Shown: positions 16,027-25,215, numbered from the stretch's first letter. The stretch is 64,000 nt of DNA from Bacillus gobiensis (GCF_001278705.1 NZ_CP012600.1:4249764-4313763), one strand, 5' to 3'. Made by a program: numbers and translations. The notes: generated by a model from the sequence alone, not told the origin.

Positions 16027-17037
16027 TTATGCTTCATTTTCAACAATAAGCTTGCCGATCATTTTTCCGGATTCGACTTCTTTATGTGCTTTCTTTAATT
16101 GTTCAGCATTTATTGGCTGGAAGGTTTTCGTTAACGTAGTTTGAAAGATTCCTTCTTCAAATAAGTCACTTGCCTTATTTAACAGACGGTGCTGTTCAAT
16201 CATATCTTCCGTTTGAAACATCGATCTAGTGTACATAAATTCCCATACGAAAGTAACACTTTTGCTTTTTAGCACATTTAAGTCCAAGTCTTTTTCATTT
16301 TCAACAATTGAACATATGGAGCCTTGAGGTTTAATGGCTTCACCCATTCCGTCCCAATGCCCGTCGGTGTCATTCAGGCAGAAAATATAATCAACCTCTC
16401 CAATACCTTCATCATTTAGTTGCTGCAAAAGGTTTTCCCGATGGTTGATAATGACATCGGCTCCCATTTTTTCGCACCAGTTTTTCGTTTCTTCCCTTGA
16501 AGCTGTGGCGATGACTTTTAAACCGGCGTATTTAGCAATTTGCGTTGCTATTGAACCGACACCGCCAGCTCCGTTAATAATAAGAATCGTTTTGCCTTTG
16601 TCCTTTTCAGTGATCCCAAGTCTTTCATAGATCCCTTCCCATGCCGTGATGGTCGTCAAAGGCATGGCAGCTGCCTCTGCAAATGAAAGGTTTGAAGGTT
16701 TTTTCCCGACAATCCGTTCGTCGATTAATTGGTACTCACTGTAGGAGCCTTGACGTGTAATATCTCCGGCATAGAAAACTGTATCTCCGGGCTGAAACAG
16801 CTCGCAGTCTTCCCCAACCTCTTCTACGACTCCGCTCGCATCCCAGCCGAGGATTTTCGGTTCCTTTTCAATTGCGTCTTTCGGTGCTCTTACTTTTGTA
16901 TCCACAGGATTTACAGAGATGGCGTTTATCTTGACTAATAGATCCTTCCCCGTAGCTTTCGGCTTTGGAACCTCTACATCTAGTAAGCTTTCTTCGTTTT
17001 CGATCGGCAAATATTGATACAAACCAACTGCTTTCAT
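16027..17037 (-). CDS. zinc-type alcohol dehydrogenase/quinone oxidoreductase family protein
   Basis: Medium-chain dehydrogenase/reductase of 336 residues. N-terminal GroES-like fold (KINAISVNPVDTKVR, LGWDASGVVEEVG) and a Rossmann domain with INGAGGVGSIATQIAKY for NADPH. No structural zinc cysteine cluster is visible, so it is of the quinone-oxidoreductase subgroup despite the family name. GGAGGT lies eight bases before ATG 17037. It is divergent from an HxlR regulator, a common arrangement for quinone or aldehyde stress detoxification. Confidence 0.88.
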   Translation of the reverse strand: MKAVGLYQYLPIENEESLLDVEVPKPKATGKDLLVKINAISVNPVDTKVRAPKDAIEKEPKILGWDASGVVEEVGEDCELFQPGDTVFYAGDITRQGSYSEYQLIDERIVGKKPSNLSFAEAAAMPLTTITAWEGIYERLGITEKDKGKTILIINGAGGVGSIATQIAKYAGLKVIATASREETKNWCEKMGADVIINHRENLLQQLNDEGIGEVDYIFCLNDTDGHWDGMGEAIKPQGSICSIVENEKDLDLNVLKSKSVTFVWEFMYTRSMFQTEDMIEQHRLLNKASDLFEEGIFQTTLTKTFQPINAEQLKKAHKEVESGKMIGKLIVENEA

Positions 17038-17118
17038 TGATAATACCTCCTTTTTGTGTCTGTTATTATTATAAAAGGATAAAGCATCTGATTAAAAGAA
17101 CGCACAATCAAGTGGTAT

Positions 17119-17136
17119 AGTATAAAGGATGATACT
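17119..17136. promoter_or_regulatory. inverted repeat, candidate HxlR operator
   Basis: AGTAT, eight bases, ATACT, in the divergent promoter region and next to a TATAGTATAAA -10-like stretch. The arrangement suits autoregulation by the dimeric HxlR protein, but the consensus of this particular regulator is not known to me. Confidence 0.3.
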
Positions 17137-17152
17137 TATCGGAGGTGGTAGC

Positions 17153-17539
17153 ATGAGAAATCGTAAAGCCGGATATGGCCCTTGTGAGAACGGCTGCCCT
17201 GTAGAAACAACCCTTGATGTCATCGGCGGCAAATGGAAGGGTGTTATACTATATCACTTAATGGAGGGAACAAAACGTTTTAATGAATTTAAAAGACTGA
17301 TGCCTGGTATAACGCAAAGAATGCTGACTCTGCAGCTTCGTGAGCTTGAAAATGATGGAGTGCTAAGCAGAAAAGTCTATCCGGAAGTCCCTCCAAAGGT
17401 TGAATATTCGCTAACAGAATTCGGCTGGACGCTTCAGCCGATTATTAAACATATGTATGAGTGGGGAAAGGCCTTTGAAGAAGAACTCTCTGTAAAATCA
17501 GACGTTGTAGCTTCAAATGAAAAATGGACGAACAAATAG
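17153..17539 (+). CDS. HxlR-family transcriptional regulator
   Basis: Winged-helix regulator of 128 residues (HxlR/YodB/HypR family). It has [20 protein letters not shown], with two cysteines at about residues 11 and 15 in the position where YodB-type regulators sense electrophiles, then the [20 protein letters not shown] helix-turn-helix and the wing before YSLTEFG. ATG 17153 has GGAGGTGG six bases upstream. It faces away from the oxidoreductase at 16027-17037, its likely target. Confidence 0.88.
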   Translation: MRNRKAGYGPCENGCPVETTLDVIGGKWKGVILYHLMEGTKRFNEFKRLMPGITQRMLTLQLRELENDGVLSRKVYPEVPPKVEYSLTEFGWTLQPIIKHMYEWGKAFEEELSVKSDVVASNEKWTNK

Positions 17540-17556
17540 AGAGTTCGTCCATTTTT
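17520..17556 (+). terminator. terminator of the HxlR gene
   Basis: Perfect fourteen-base-pair stem (17520-17533 with 17543-17556) spanning the stop codon; the end of the 3' arm is T5. Confidence 0.85.
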
Positions 17557-17733
17557 GATCACGCTAAAAAAACTATCCCCATATTTTTCCATAAACAGCC
17601 CCTATTTGTTCGATTCTTGCGCCCGTTCGAGGAATACGTACAATCGGTTTTAATGAACAACTTTTATTATAGTGTTACCAACACTGTTTTTAAGTTACCG
17701 ATTTTATTTTTGTACAACACATCGTCCGCAAAC

Positions 17734-19059
17734 TTATACTTCCACATGCCTTGAAGATGATTTGTTAACACCGATTAATGATAAAACATTCGACAAGATC
17801 AAAATGACAACAAAAAAGGTGAAAGCATAACTGAAATGAGAGAATGAGTCTAAAATACGGCTTGATATGGCCGGTCCAAATGACATGCCCATAAAGTTGA
17901 TAAGATTATAAATCCCCAATCCCATCGCATTTTTGCCTTTTTCTATCGTTTGTGGAATTTCAATATTGATGGCCACAGTCATCATTGTAAAGGCACTATA
18001 AACGGCGAACACGCCAAGAATTGCGAATACAAGTTGGCTTACACCAACAGTCGCCAATATTAGGAATCCAATAAGTTGTATGATTGCGGAATATCCAATG
18101 AGTTGCCTGCCGCTTATGACATGCAGGCTCTTTTTTACAACAAAACTCATCAAAAAGGCCAGGATTGAGATCACACATAAAATAAGACCTGTGCCAATGG
18201 CAGTAAAATGAAAAATCCTCTCGGCTAATAATGGGAATAAAAATACAACACCAACCATACCTGCGTTGTTGACAAAACTAGTCACGAGTAATCTGTTAAA
18301 AGCAAAATGTCTAAATACAGACAGATCGACAAATAGAACTAAATCTTTACGTTTACCATGAGCCATTAAACAAAAAACAGACAGGACCGTTAAGATAAGA
18401 AGATAGCCATTCAGTTTAACACCCAGAATAAACGACACAATGAACATCAACAAAAACAATAATCCGATGAAGTCAAAAGGTCTGATCTCCTTTTGCCCGT
18501 TGGCATATCCGGAAGGCATGACCTTAAATAATCCGATCAGTGTTACAACGACCAGAACCATCAATAAAAACAAAGAATGCCAACCCCACAGGTAGGTAAA
18601 CGTGCCACCAATCAAAAAACCTATCCCGGAACCTAAGGATAAACAGCCGCCAATTAACGTTAAAGCCAGATTTCTTTTGGATGTTGTCATATATTGATTG
18701 GCTGCAATCATGGATAAGGCAATGAAGGCACTGCCCCCGGCAGATTGAATCATCCGTGCAATGATTACAAAAATATATTGATTGGTTATGTAACCAATGA
18801 TGGAACCAAATACAAACAAACCAACACCAAAGATCAATAAGGTTTTAAGCTGGAAGTATGACGCCAATTTGCTGTAAGTGATAGAACCAAAGGCAATGAT
18901 CATTGTATATATAATCACGACCCAGCTAATCATTGAAGCCGTTACATTCAGTTCTTCTTTCATATCGATAAGCGCCACATTAAACAAGATCGAGTTCATC
19001 ACACCCGATAAAACAATCAAGCACAAGGTTAATATCAAACTATTCTCTTTACTTTTCAT
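17734..19059 (-). CDS. MFS drug-efflux-type transporter (14-helix, Tet(L)-like)
   Basis: Integral membrane protein of 441 residues with about 14 hydrophobic segments, DHA2-type. Motif C-like SLGSGIGFLIGG lies in helix 5, and the early VALIDMKEELNVTASMISWVV resembles Tet(L)/QacA N-termini. Substrate unknown. The start is ATG 19059 with AGGAGG 9-14 bases upstream; the ATG at 19080 overlaps that site. It is the second gene after an ArsR regulator on the same strand with a 72-base gap, which suggests derepression by an inducer. Confidence 0.85.
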   Translation of the reverse strand: MKSKENSLILTLCLIVLSGVMNSILFNVALIDMKEELNVTASMISWVVIIYTMIIAFGSITYSKLASYFQLKTLLIFGVGLFVFGSIIGYITNQYIFVIIARMIQSAGGSAFIALSMIAANQYMTTSKRNLALTLIGGCLSLGSGIGFLIGGTFTYLWGWHSLFLLMVLVVVTLIGLFKVMPSGYANGQKEIRPFDFIGLLFLLMFIVSFILGVKLNGYLLILTVLSVFCLMAHGKRKDLVLFVDLSVFRHFAFNRLLVTSFVNNAGMVGVVFLFPLLAERIFHFTAIGTGLILCVISILAFLMSFVVKKSLHVISGRQLIGYSAIIQLIGFLILATVGVSQLVFAILGVFAVYSAFTMMTVAINIEIPQTIEKGKNAMGLGIYNLINFMGMSFGPAISSRILDSFSHFSYAFTFFVVILILSNVLSLIGVNKSSSRHVEV

Positions 19060-19131
19060 CTCTACTTTCCTCCTCCACATTGTTAAATAGTCATAAAACT
19101 TTATTACTAACGATTAAAAAAAGTGACCACA

Positions 19132-19419
19132 TCAGAGTGTAGCCAAAAATCCTGGTAAATATCTGTCAAACATCTCTTTATTTAAGGTGACATATTTTGT
19201 TACACCTTCACGTTCAATCAACACTAGTTGTGCATCGGATAAAATTTTCAAATGATATGAACCATTTGACTTGCTGATACCCAAACTCCTCCCTATATCC
19301 GTGCACATGTGTTGACTGTTCTCGTGAAACAACAAGCGAATCATACGAATTCTTTTTTCATCTGCCAACGCATTAAAGACCTTAATACGTTGCTGGTCAT
19401 CTAATTGTTTTAATGTCAT
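19132..19419 (-). CDS. ArsR-family winged-helix regulator (apparent leaderless mRNA)
   Basis: Small regulator of 95 residues: NALADEKRIRMIRLL, the helix-turn-helix through TDIGRSLGISKSNGSYHLKIL and a wing before YVTL. No CxC metal site is seen in the recognition helix (the single Cys is in HMCTDI), so it may not sense metals. The ATG at 19419 has no ribosome site and lies six bases from the -10 hexamer, so transcription should begin at or next to the start codon. It precedes an MFS transporter and probably represses it. Confidence 0.85.
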   Translation of the reverse strand: MTLKQLDDQQRIKVFNALADEKRIRMIRLLFHENSQHMCTDIGRSLGISKSNGSYHLKILSDAQLVLIEREGVTKYVTLNKEMFDRYLPGFLATL

Positions 19420-19425
19420 AATACT

Positions 19426-19453
19426 ATTGTACAAATGAGATTAACATTGTCAA
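19426..19453 (-). promoter_or_regulatory. near-consensus sigma-A promoter for arsR-MFS
   Basis: On the minus strand: TTGACA (19448-19453), 16-base spacer, TACAAT (19426-19431). The ATG of the regulator begins at 19419, six bases after the -10. Confidence 0.8.
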
Positions 19454-19500
19454 CCCACTTCCGGCAAACATTTTTACTCATACTACACGGAAGATACGAA

Positions 19501-19600
19501 AAGGCGCCTTCCTATTCAAGAAGCGCGCCCGATGTGCCAATAACGGACGCATACTTATTCCTGATTAGCGCCCTATAATGGAATAACCGAGTAGCTTCGA
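19501..19600. repeat. degenerate GCGC-rich intergenic repeats
   Basis: Palindrome AAGGCGCCTT at 19501-19510, then three loosely similar units of about 20 bases with GCGC/ACGC cores and TAAT/TTAT spacers up to 19590. Nothing coding is seen between the ArsR gene and the racemase remnant. Confidence 0.35.
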
Positions 19601-19623
19601 TTAGCCGGTTTAGTTCAACAAGG

Positions 19624-20330
19624 TTAATAGTTTTTGTCCATAAGAATGGTATCGACAATCTTATTAACGTGAATTTCTGTTGTATTTAATTGATGGATAT
19701 TTAAATCCTCTTTTTTAATTAATATAGGGAGCTCTGTACAACCCAATATGATCCCTTGTATATCATCTCTACTTATCATTTGAGTGAAGATATTCAAAAA
19801 TTCTTTTTTTGTTTCATTGTTCACAATACCATTTTCTAATTCTTGAACAATCTTTTTATGTATGTATTCCTGTTCTGATTGATTCGGCACTATAATATCC
19901 TTTTGATTCGAAATAAAAGGTTTTTTGAAAAAATCACTTTCCATCGTGAACTTAGTTCCTAAAAGACCAATCCTTTCTAACCCCAATTCATCTGCTTTTT
20001 TATATGTTTCTTCTACAATACTTATCATAGGTATTTGAACTTTTTGTTGAACTTGTTCAAAAACAATATGTGGTGTGTTTGCGACATTACAACAAAATCA
20101 CACCCTATCTTTTCTAAATTTTGAACTGCCTCAGCCAAGTAATTTATTAACTCTTCTGTCTGTCCATTCATAAGCAGATTAAACATCTTATACATATTAA
20201 TGCTGTTGATAAAGTGTTCTGGTAAATCTTCTTTACTTCCTATCTTTTCTTGAAATTTAGAAATGATTGACTTGTAATAGTCTACCGTTGATTCTGGTCC
20301 CATTCCTCCAACAATTCCAACCTTTTGCAT
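19624..20330 (-). pseudogene. aspartate/glutamate racemase family, frameshifted
   Basis: Two overlapping frames together make one racemase. The N-terminal half (20330 to 20025) starts MQKVGIVGGMGPESTVDYY; the C-terminal half (to 19624) holds LGCTELPIL with the second catalytic Cys. The break is at about 20081/20082: after the codons for CDFVVMS, adding one base restores ANTPHIVFEQVQQKVQIPMIS, exactly the expected family sequence with the first catalytic region. The frame is therefore lost by a single-base deletion. A sequencing error cannot be excluded, but two neighbouring genes are also broken. Confidence 0.85.
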
Positions 20331-20394
20331 ACTATCTCTCCTCTCAGATATGGTTTACTTTTGGGTTTCAAAGGTCTTTTCATATCCCATTAAT

Positions 20395-20811
20395 TTATTT
20401 CCGGACAACTAAAATGGTATTCATTCTATTTGTTTTTTCACATCCAGATAGTACGTATTCTGTTTTATCTTCATCTTCTTTCATATCAATTGATTTACAG
20501 ATAGTAGTGTTCACTTGTTGAACACCAAATTCATCCCTTGTCGTATCAAGGGTCGAAATGAGTTTTTTTCCGTCATATTCTAGATCGTGTAAAAGTGGGT
20601 CACCTTCATTTGTATATCTAACTACTCTAATTTTTTCTTTCTTTCTATTACCTGAATTTATACTATTTACAAATTATGTAAATTTATCATAATTAGTAAT
20701 TTCACCATGTGAATCGATAACATCTTCATCAGATGGATTATATTCACCACAACCATTTAAAAGAAATGAAGATAAGATAAAAACTATTATTAATTTCTTA
20801 GTATATTTCAT
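20395..20811 (-). pseudogene. DUF4362-type lipoprotein interrupted by an in-frame stop
   Basis: ATG 20811 follows AAAGGAG. The protein begins with a lipoprotein signal peptide (KKLIIVFILSSFLLNGC) and YNPSDEDVIDSHGEITNYDKF, then meets TAA at 20674-20676. The same frame continues for 92 more codons with the family body: IRVVRYTNEGDPLLHDLEYDG, TTICKSIDMKEDEDKTEY, and ends at 20395. One substitution (AAA to TAA) accounts for the loss. The role of intact members is unknown. Confidence 0.8.
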
Positions 20812-21021
20812 TGAAATGATCTCCTTTTTAATCATTTTAGAAGAGGAAAAGTAATGATTTCTTTTAACTCGCTTTTTCATAAGAGTACATACGTTTGTAT
20901 TCTGGCGGACAACCACCATCATACCAAGAGGACTTTTTGTTCAAGCCCCCGAAAAATCTGCTAACAGGAATGCTCCTTTTAAATTCGTTTTTGTTACAAT
21001 AAAACGCCAGCTTTTTCTGCC

Positions 21022-21044
21022 GGAACCAGCGAATTGCTGGTTCC
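21022..21044. other. hairpin in a 345-base gene-free stretch
   Basis: GGAACCAGC (21022-21030) and GCTGGTTCC (21036-21044) form a perfect nine-base-pair hairpin. The stretch 20812-21156 otherwise shows no gene or recognisable site; the hairpin lacks a clear T tract on either strand. Confidence 0.4.
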
Positions 21045-21156
21045 CATATTTTAATGCTTTAAAGTGGATAGACGGTTTTCGAATATCATATGTTTTGTTT
21101 AACAAACTGTTCATTTGCCCAAGCATTAGGGTAAAAGATCAAGTTTTTAAAGGCAT

Positions 21157-21600
21157 TTATTGCCCTTTAATAGTATCAATGCCTTCGAATAGTGATGTTC
21201 TTTCTTCTAAAAGCTTATAAAACTTATTATAAAAAGTTTTTATTTCTTGCAAACATAAGTTTAAAAATTTAATAACGTTTTTCTTTGAATCTTTAAATAC
21301 AAAAGATTTTTTCTCATATATAAATGTTTTTGCAAGTATCGAAGGGTTAATAGCCCCTCTAATTTCTCCTTCTTCATTTATCTGAAAAATTCCCATAGGT
21401 ATCCCATTGGAACTGCCTCCTATAACAGTAACACTACTATCGGTCGACGAAATACCGCTATGTCGGTCAAAATCGAAAAGATGCGCTGAAAATGAAAGGC
21501 CGATGAATTCGCATGTTTGGATATTTTTGAGATCGTTAAATGCTCGTCTAATATAATAAATGTTCTTCCATAAAGTCGATTTCCTTCTGTAAAGATTCAA
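21157..21600 (-). CDS. unrecognised protein, probably a decayed gene
   Basis: I do not recognise this 147-codon frame. It begins with a TTG without ribosome site. The frame one base earlier encodes a plausible N-terminus (VEWVESLQKEIDFMEEHLLY then stop) that would join it at IRRAFNDLKN, so a frameshift near 21550 is likely and the original gene was longer. The middle is polar (TDSSVTVIGGSSNGIPMG) and the C-terminal 60 residues are Lys/Phe-rich and helical. It lies beside two other broken genes. Confidence 0.4.
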   Translation of the reverse strand: MNLYRRKSTLWKNIYYIRRAFNDLKNIQTCEFIGLSFSAHLFDFDRHSGISSTDSSVTVIGGSSNGIPMGIFQINEEGEIRGAINPSILAKTFIYEKKSFVFKDSKKNVIKFLNLCLQEIKTFYNKFYKLLEERTSLFEGIDTIKGQ

Positions 21601-21657
21601 CCCACTCTACACTCGCTCACACCCTTAATTAGATAGTAGCAATCTGATTTAAATTAA

Positions 21658-21688
21658 TCCTGTCATTTTGTGCTTTGTTATGACAGGA
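21658..21688. other. inverted repeat upstream of ydaP
   Basis: TCCTGTCAT (21658-21666) and ATGACAGGA (21680-21688), perfect nine-base arms around a 13-base loop. No T tract, so an operator or the scar of an element is as likely as a terminator. Confidence 0.4.
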
Positions 21689-21765
21689 AGGAATATGTAT
21701 TTCTCGTAACTCCGATTAATCTAAGTAAACCGATACCACTCTCGAGGAAAAGCAACAATAGTATG

Positions 21766-21790
21766 GTTTCCTACGTTTTGTTCGTGGAAT
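21766..21790 (+). promoter_or_regulatory. sigma-B-type promoter before ydaP
   Basis: GTTTCC, 13 bases, TGGAAT, 35 bases before the ydaP start. Four of six at -35 and five of six at -10; B. subtilis ydaP is a sigma-B gene. Confidence 0.55.
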
Positions 21791-21825
21791 AAAGTGGTAT
21801 GGGATTATAAAAGGAGGTACGTCTT

Positions 21826-23544
21826 ATGCCGAAACAAACTGCTAGAAAAGTTGCTGCTGAACTGCTGAAACAATGGAACATTGATCACATTTACGGACTT
21901 CCCGGAGACAGCATTAATGAATTCATAGAAGAGCTGCGAAAAGAAGAGGATGCAATACGCTTTATCCAGGTTCGCCACGAAGAAACAGCGGCGCTGGCTG
22001 CTGCGGCAGAAGCAAAGCTGACAGGGAAAATCGGGGTTTGCCTTTCGATTGCCGGACCAGGAGCAATTCATTTGCTGAACGGCTTATACGATGCGAAAGC
22101 TGACGGTGCGCCAGTTCTCGTGTTGTCGGGACAGGTTGATTCAAATTTAAGGGGCAGGGATTCCTTTCAGGAGGTCAATCTCGAGAGAATGTTTGATGAT
22201 GTGTCCGTTTTTAACCAGGAGGTACAATCTGCAGAAGCTCTCCCGGATTTATTGAATCAAGCCATTCGGACAGCGTACAGTAAAAAAGGAGTTGCTGTTC
22301 TTACTGTATCGGATGATCTTTTTTCTCAAAAAATTAAACATCAGCCTGTTTTCACCTCACCTATTTATATAGAAGGTGATCTGACGCCAAAAAAAGAGCA
22401 TCTGATCAAGAGCGCCCAGCTTATAAATGAAGCGGAAAAACCAGTAATATTAGCAGGAAAGGGTGTTAAGCATGCTAAAAATGAGCTGCTTGAATTTGCC
22501 GATAAGGCAGCAGCGCCCATTATCTTTTCCCTTCCTGCTAAAGGGATTATTCCCGACAGCAATCCGTATATTCTCGGGAATTTAGGACAGATTGGCACAA
22601 AACCTGCGTATGAAGCAATGGAAGAAAGTGATTTGCTTATCATGCTTGGCACCTCCTTTCCTTATCGTGAATATCTCCCTGAGGATGCACCTGCCATTCA
22701 ACTCGACTCTGATCCTGCTAAAATCGGAAAACGATATCCGGTTACGATGGGGATCGTCAGCGATGCCAAAAAAGGTATAAGGGAATTAGCGCAATATATT
22801 GAGCGAAAAGAAAACCGGACATTTCTCGAAGCGTGTGCAGATCATATGAAGAAATGGTGGAGCTTTATGGAAATGGATGAGGAAGAAGCATCCGTTCCGA
22901 TTAAACCTCAGCAAGTGATCGCGAGACTTCAGGAAGCAGTAGATGATGACGCGGTGCTCTCTGTCGATGTCGGCAATGTGACGGTTTGGATGGCCCGCCA
23001 CTTTAAAATGACCAACCAAGATTTTGTTGTATCAAGCTGGCTGGCAACAATGGGCTGCGGCCTTCCTGGAGCGATCGCAGCTAAGACGGCTTATCCTGAA
23101 CGGCAGGCTGTAGCTGTTTGTGGAGATGGTGGATTCGCAATGGTCATGCAGGATTTTCCAACGGCTGTCAAATATCGGCTCCCAATAGTCGTTGTCGTTT
23201 TTAACAACGAGGATTTAGGGATGATTCAGTTTGAACAGCAGGCAAAGGGGAATATTGAGTACGGTACAGACCTGAAAGATGTCGACTATGCAAAATTTGC
23301 AGAAGCCTGTGGAGGAAAAGGATATAAGATCACAAAGCCTGAGAATCTGCTGCCTGCAATGAAGGAAGCATTTGCAGCTAATGTCCCTGTCATCATTGAT
23401 GTATCGGTAGAAAACGAACCGCCGTTACCAGGGAAAATAACTTATGGCCAAGCAAAAGGCTATACAAAATACCTATTGAAAAAACTACACGAGAAAAAAG
23501 AATTGGATCTCCCGCCATTAAAGAAAACTATGAAACGGCTGTGA
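21826..23544 (+). CDS. ydaP: thiamine-pyrophosphate-dependent pyruvate oxidase YdaP
   Basis: TPP enzyme of 572 residues related to pyruvate oxidase/pyruvate dehydrogenase (quinone), converting pyruvate to acetate and CO2. The N-terminal Pyr domain has the catalytic Glu in RHEETAALAAAAEAKLTG after GLPGDSINEF; the central FAD-type domain shows LAGKGVKHAKNEL; the C-terminal PP domain has the TPP motif VCGDGGFAM to VVFNNEDLGM. AAAGGAGGT precedes ATG 21826. It is a stress-induced gene in B. subtilis and sits in the same position next to mntH. Confidence 0.93.
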   Translation: MPKQTARKVAAELLKQWNIDHIYGLPGDSINEFIEELRKEEDAIRFIQVRHEETAALAAAAEAKLTGKIGVCLSIAGPGAIHLLNGLYDAKADGAPVLVLSGQVDSNLRGRDSFQEVNLERMFDDVSVFNQEVQSAEALPDLLNQAIRTAYSKKGVAVLTVSDDLFSQKIKHQPVFTSPIYIEGDLTPKKEHLIKSAQLINEAEKPVILAGKGVKHAKNELLEFADKAAAPIIFSLPAKGIIPDSNPYILGNLGQIGTKPAYEAMEESDLLIMLGTSFPYREYLPEDAPAIQLDSDPAKIGKRYPVTMGIVSDAKKGIRELAQYIERKENRTFLEACADHMKKWWSFMEMDEEEASVPIKPQQVIARLQEAVDDDAVLSVDVGNVTVWMARHFKMTNQDFVVSSWLATMGCGLPGAIAAKTAYPERQAVAVCGDGGFAMVMQDFPTAVKYRLPIVVVVFNNEDLGMIQFEQQAKGNIEYGTDLKDVDYAKFAEACGGKGYKITKPENLLPAMKEAFAANVPVIIDVSVENEPPLPGKITYGQAKGYTKYLLKKLHEKKELDLPPLKKTMKRL

Positions 23545-23578
23545 AGTGAATGGTATTTTTGATGCAGGAGAATAAACA

Positions 23579-23610
23579 AAGAAGCTGAGCGTTAGCATCA
23601 GCTTCTTTTC
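23579..23610. terminator. bidirectional terminator after ydaP
   Basis: Perfect ten-base-pair stem (23579-23588 with 23598-23607), continuing into TTCTT; overlaps the stop codon of the convergent small membrane gene. Confidence 0.75.
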
Positions 23611-23864
23611 TTCTTAGAAAAAGCAAGAAAAAACGGAATAGCAGATCCTGCAAGCATCGTGGCAAACAAAAACAAACCACTAATAAAGAGATCAAACGAA
23701 TTCCGAACGATAAACGTTGCGATTAACAAAAGCACGGCCAGCCCAATCATAGTATAAGCAGGATAAAATCGTTTTTGAAAGCTTGCTTTATGGGTGAAAA
23801 AAGAGGATATAATACCAACTACAATTGGGATAATCCACAAGTAAAAAAGAATATAAACTTTCAT
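23598..23864 (-). CDS. small membrane protein of unknown function
   Basis: An 88-residue protein with three hydrophobic helices (about residues 3-22, 34-54 and 58-80) and a lysine-rich tail (FSKKKRS). I do not recognise the family. AGAGG lies nine bases before ATG 23864. It is downstream of nothing obvious and about 65 bases upstream of the mntH stop, on the same strand as mntH. Confidence 0.6.
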   Translation of the reverse strand: MKVYILFYLWIIPIVVGIISSFFTHKASFQKRFYPAYTMIGLAVLLLIATFIVRNSFDLFISGLFLFATMLAGSAIPFFLAFSKKKRS

Positions 23865-23931
23865 ATCTGCAAAACCTCTGTTCTTTTTTACTAGTTTACC
23901 AAAACGTAAGAAATGAATGAAATGATACGGG

Positions 23932-25215
23932 TTAACCTAAAAAGGTTTGCCCTAAAAGATACAGATTTAATACGATTATCAAACCTGCGATGATCCACGC
24001 AAGTCCGGTGACCAGGCGGCGATTCACGAGAGAACCCATAATCCGCTTGCTGCTCGTAAACATAATCAGCGGAACTAAAGCAAAAGCAATTCCGAATGAT
24101 AACACGACTTGGCTTACGACAAGAGCAGTTGTCGGATTCACACCGCAAGCGATAATGGCAAGCGGCGGAATCATTGTAATTAGCCTTCTTATATAAATAG
24201 GGATTCTGAAGTTAATATAACCCTGCATAATAACATCCCCGGACATCGTACCTACTGATGAGCTTGACAAACCTGCAATCAACAGTCCAATTCCGAACAA
24301 AATCGCTGAACCAGGACCAATTAGATGGCCGAATTGTTCATAGGCGATATCTAAATCTTCGATAATCATTCCGTGTTTAAAAAACAAAGCAGCTGAGATA
24401 ATTAGCATACTGGCATTTATTGCACCAGCTATAACCATGGCGATAACAATATCGATTTTTTCAAATTGATAAATCTTTTTACGCTCAGTATCCGTTTTAC
24501 CAATGACTCTTCTTTGAGTTAATGCAGAGTGCAAATAAATAGCATGCGGCATAACGGTGGCCCCTAAAATTCCCGCTGCAAGCAAAATACTATTGGTTCC
24601 TTGAAATTGTGGTGTTATGAACCCTGTCAGGATAGAGGGAACATCAGGGTGAGCATAAAAGGTTTGAACCGCAAAAGAGACCACAACAATCATAAGCATT
24701 CCTGCGATTCCGGCTTCAAGCGAGCGAACACCTCTTCTTTGAAGCTCTAAAATGGCAAAGGAACCAACGGCTGCGATAAGGGCGGATTGCAGCATAGGGA
24801 TTCCGAATAATAAATAAATGCCAAGTGCCGCTCCGATAAATTCAGCCAAATCGGTAGCCATGATAACCAATTCCCCTTGAATCCACAATCCGTAAGAGAC
24901 CGGTTTAGGAAATTCTTGTCTGGCGATCTCCGGAAGATTTTTTCCTGTCGCAATGCCCAGCTTGGCTGATAATGATTGGATGAGCATTGCCATTAAATTT
25001 GATAATAGGATAACCCAGAGAAGCATGTACCCGTAGGTTGATCCTGCAGTTATATTTGTAGCGAAATTTCCTGGATCAATATACGCGATAGCAGCGATAA
25101 ACGCAGGTCCTAAAAAAGGGAGAACTTTTCTGATTCCGCTCGTTTGTCCGTCTAATGCTGCTTGAGCACTATGAGAAAGCGCAGATTCTTGAAGTAAACC
25201 ATTATTATTCTTCAT
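23932..25215 (-). CDS. mntH: proton-coupled manganese transporter MntH (Nramp)
   Basis: Nramp-family importer of Mn2+ in the cytoplasmic membrane, 427 residues with about eleven helices. The metal-binding DPGN motif of helix 1 is in AYIDPGNFATNI and the helix 6 motif MPH is in GATVMPHAIYLHSAL. ATG 25215 follows AGGTGG; an in-frame TTG at 25254 lacks a site. A near-consensus MntR operator 43 bases upstream indicates repression when manganese is plentiful. Position between ydaP and ydaS is as in B. subtilis. Confidence 0.96.
   Translation of the reverse strand: MKNNNGLLQESALSHSAQAALDGQTSGIRKVLPFLGPAFIAAIAYIDPGNFATNITAGSTYGYMLLWVILLSNLMAMLIQSLSAKLGIATGKNLPEIARQEFPKPVSYGLWIQGELVIMATDLAEFIGAALGIYLLFGIPMLQSALIAAVGSFAILELQRRGVRSLEAGIAGMLMIVVVSFAVQTFYAHPDVPSILTGFITPQFQGTNSILLAAGILGATVMPHAIYLHSALTQRRVIGKTDTERKKIYQFEKIDIVIAMVIAGAINASMLIISAALFFKHGMIIEDLDIAYEQFGHLIGPGSAILFGIGLLIAGLSSSSVGTMSGDVIMQGYINFRIPIYIRRLITMIPPLAIIACGVNPTTALVVSQVVLSFGIAFALVPLIMFTSSKRIMGSLVNRRLVTGLAWIIAGLIIVLNLYLLGQTFLG

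Noticed and set aside
17524..17754. 76-codon frame after the HxlR gene
   Set aside because: It lies in terminator and A/T-rich DNA, has no ribosome site and no domain.
18996..19080. Longer N-terminus for the MFS transporter from 19080
   Set aside because: That start would place the AGGAGG ribosome site inside the coding region; 19059 is better placed.
20941..21126. 61-codon minus frame
   Set aside because: No start signal, no similarity, and interrupted by a hairpin; treated as noncoding.
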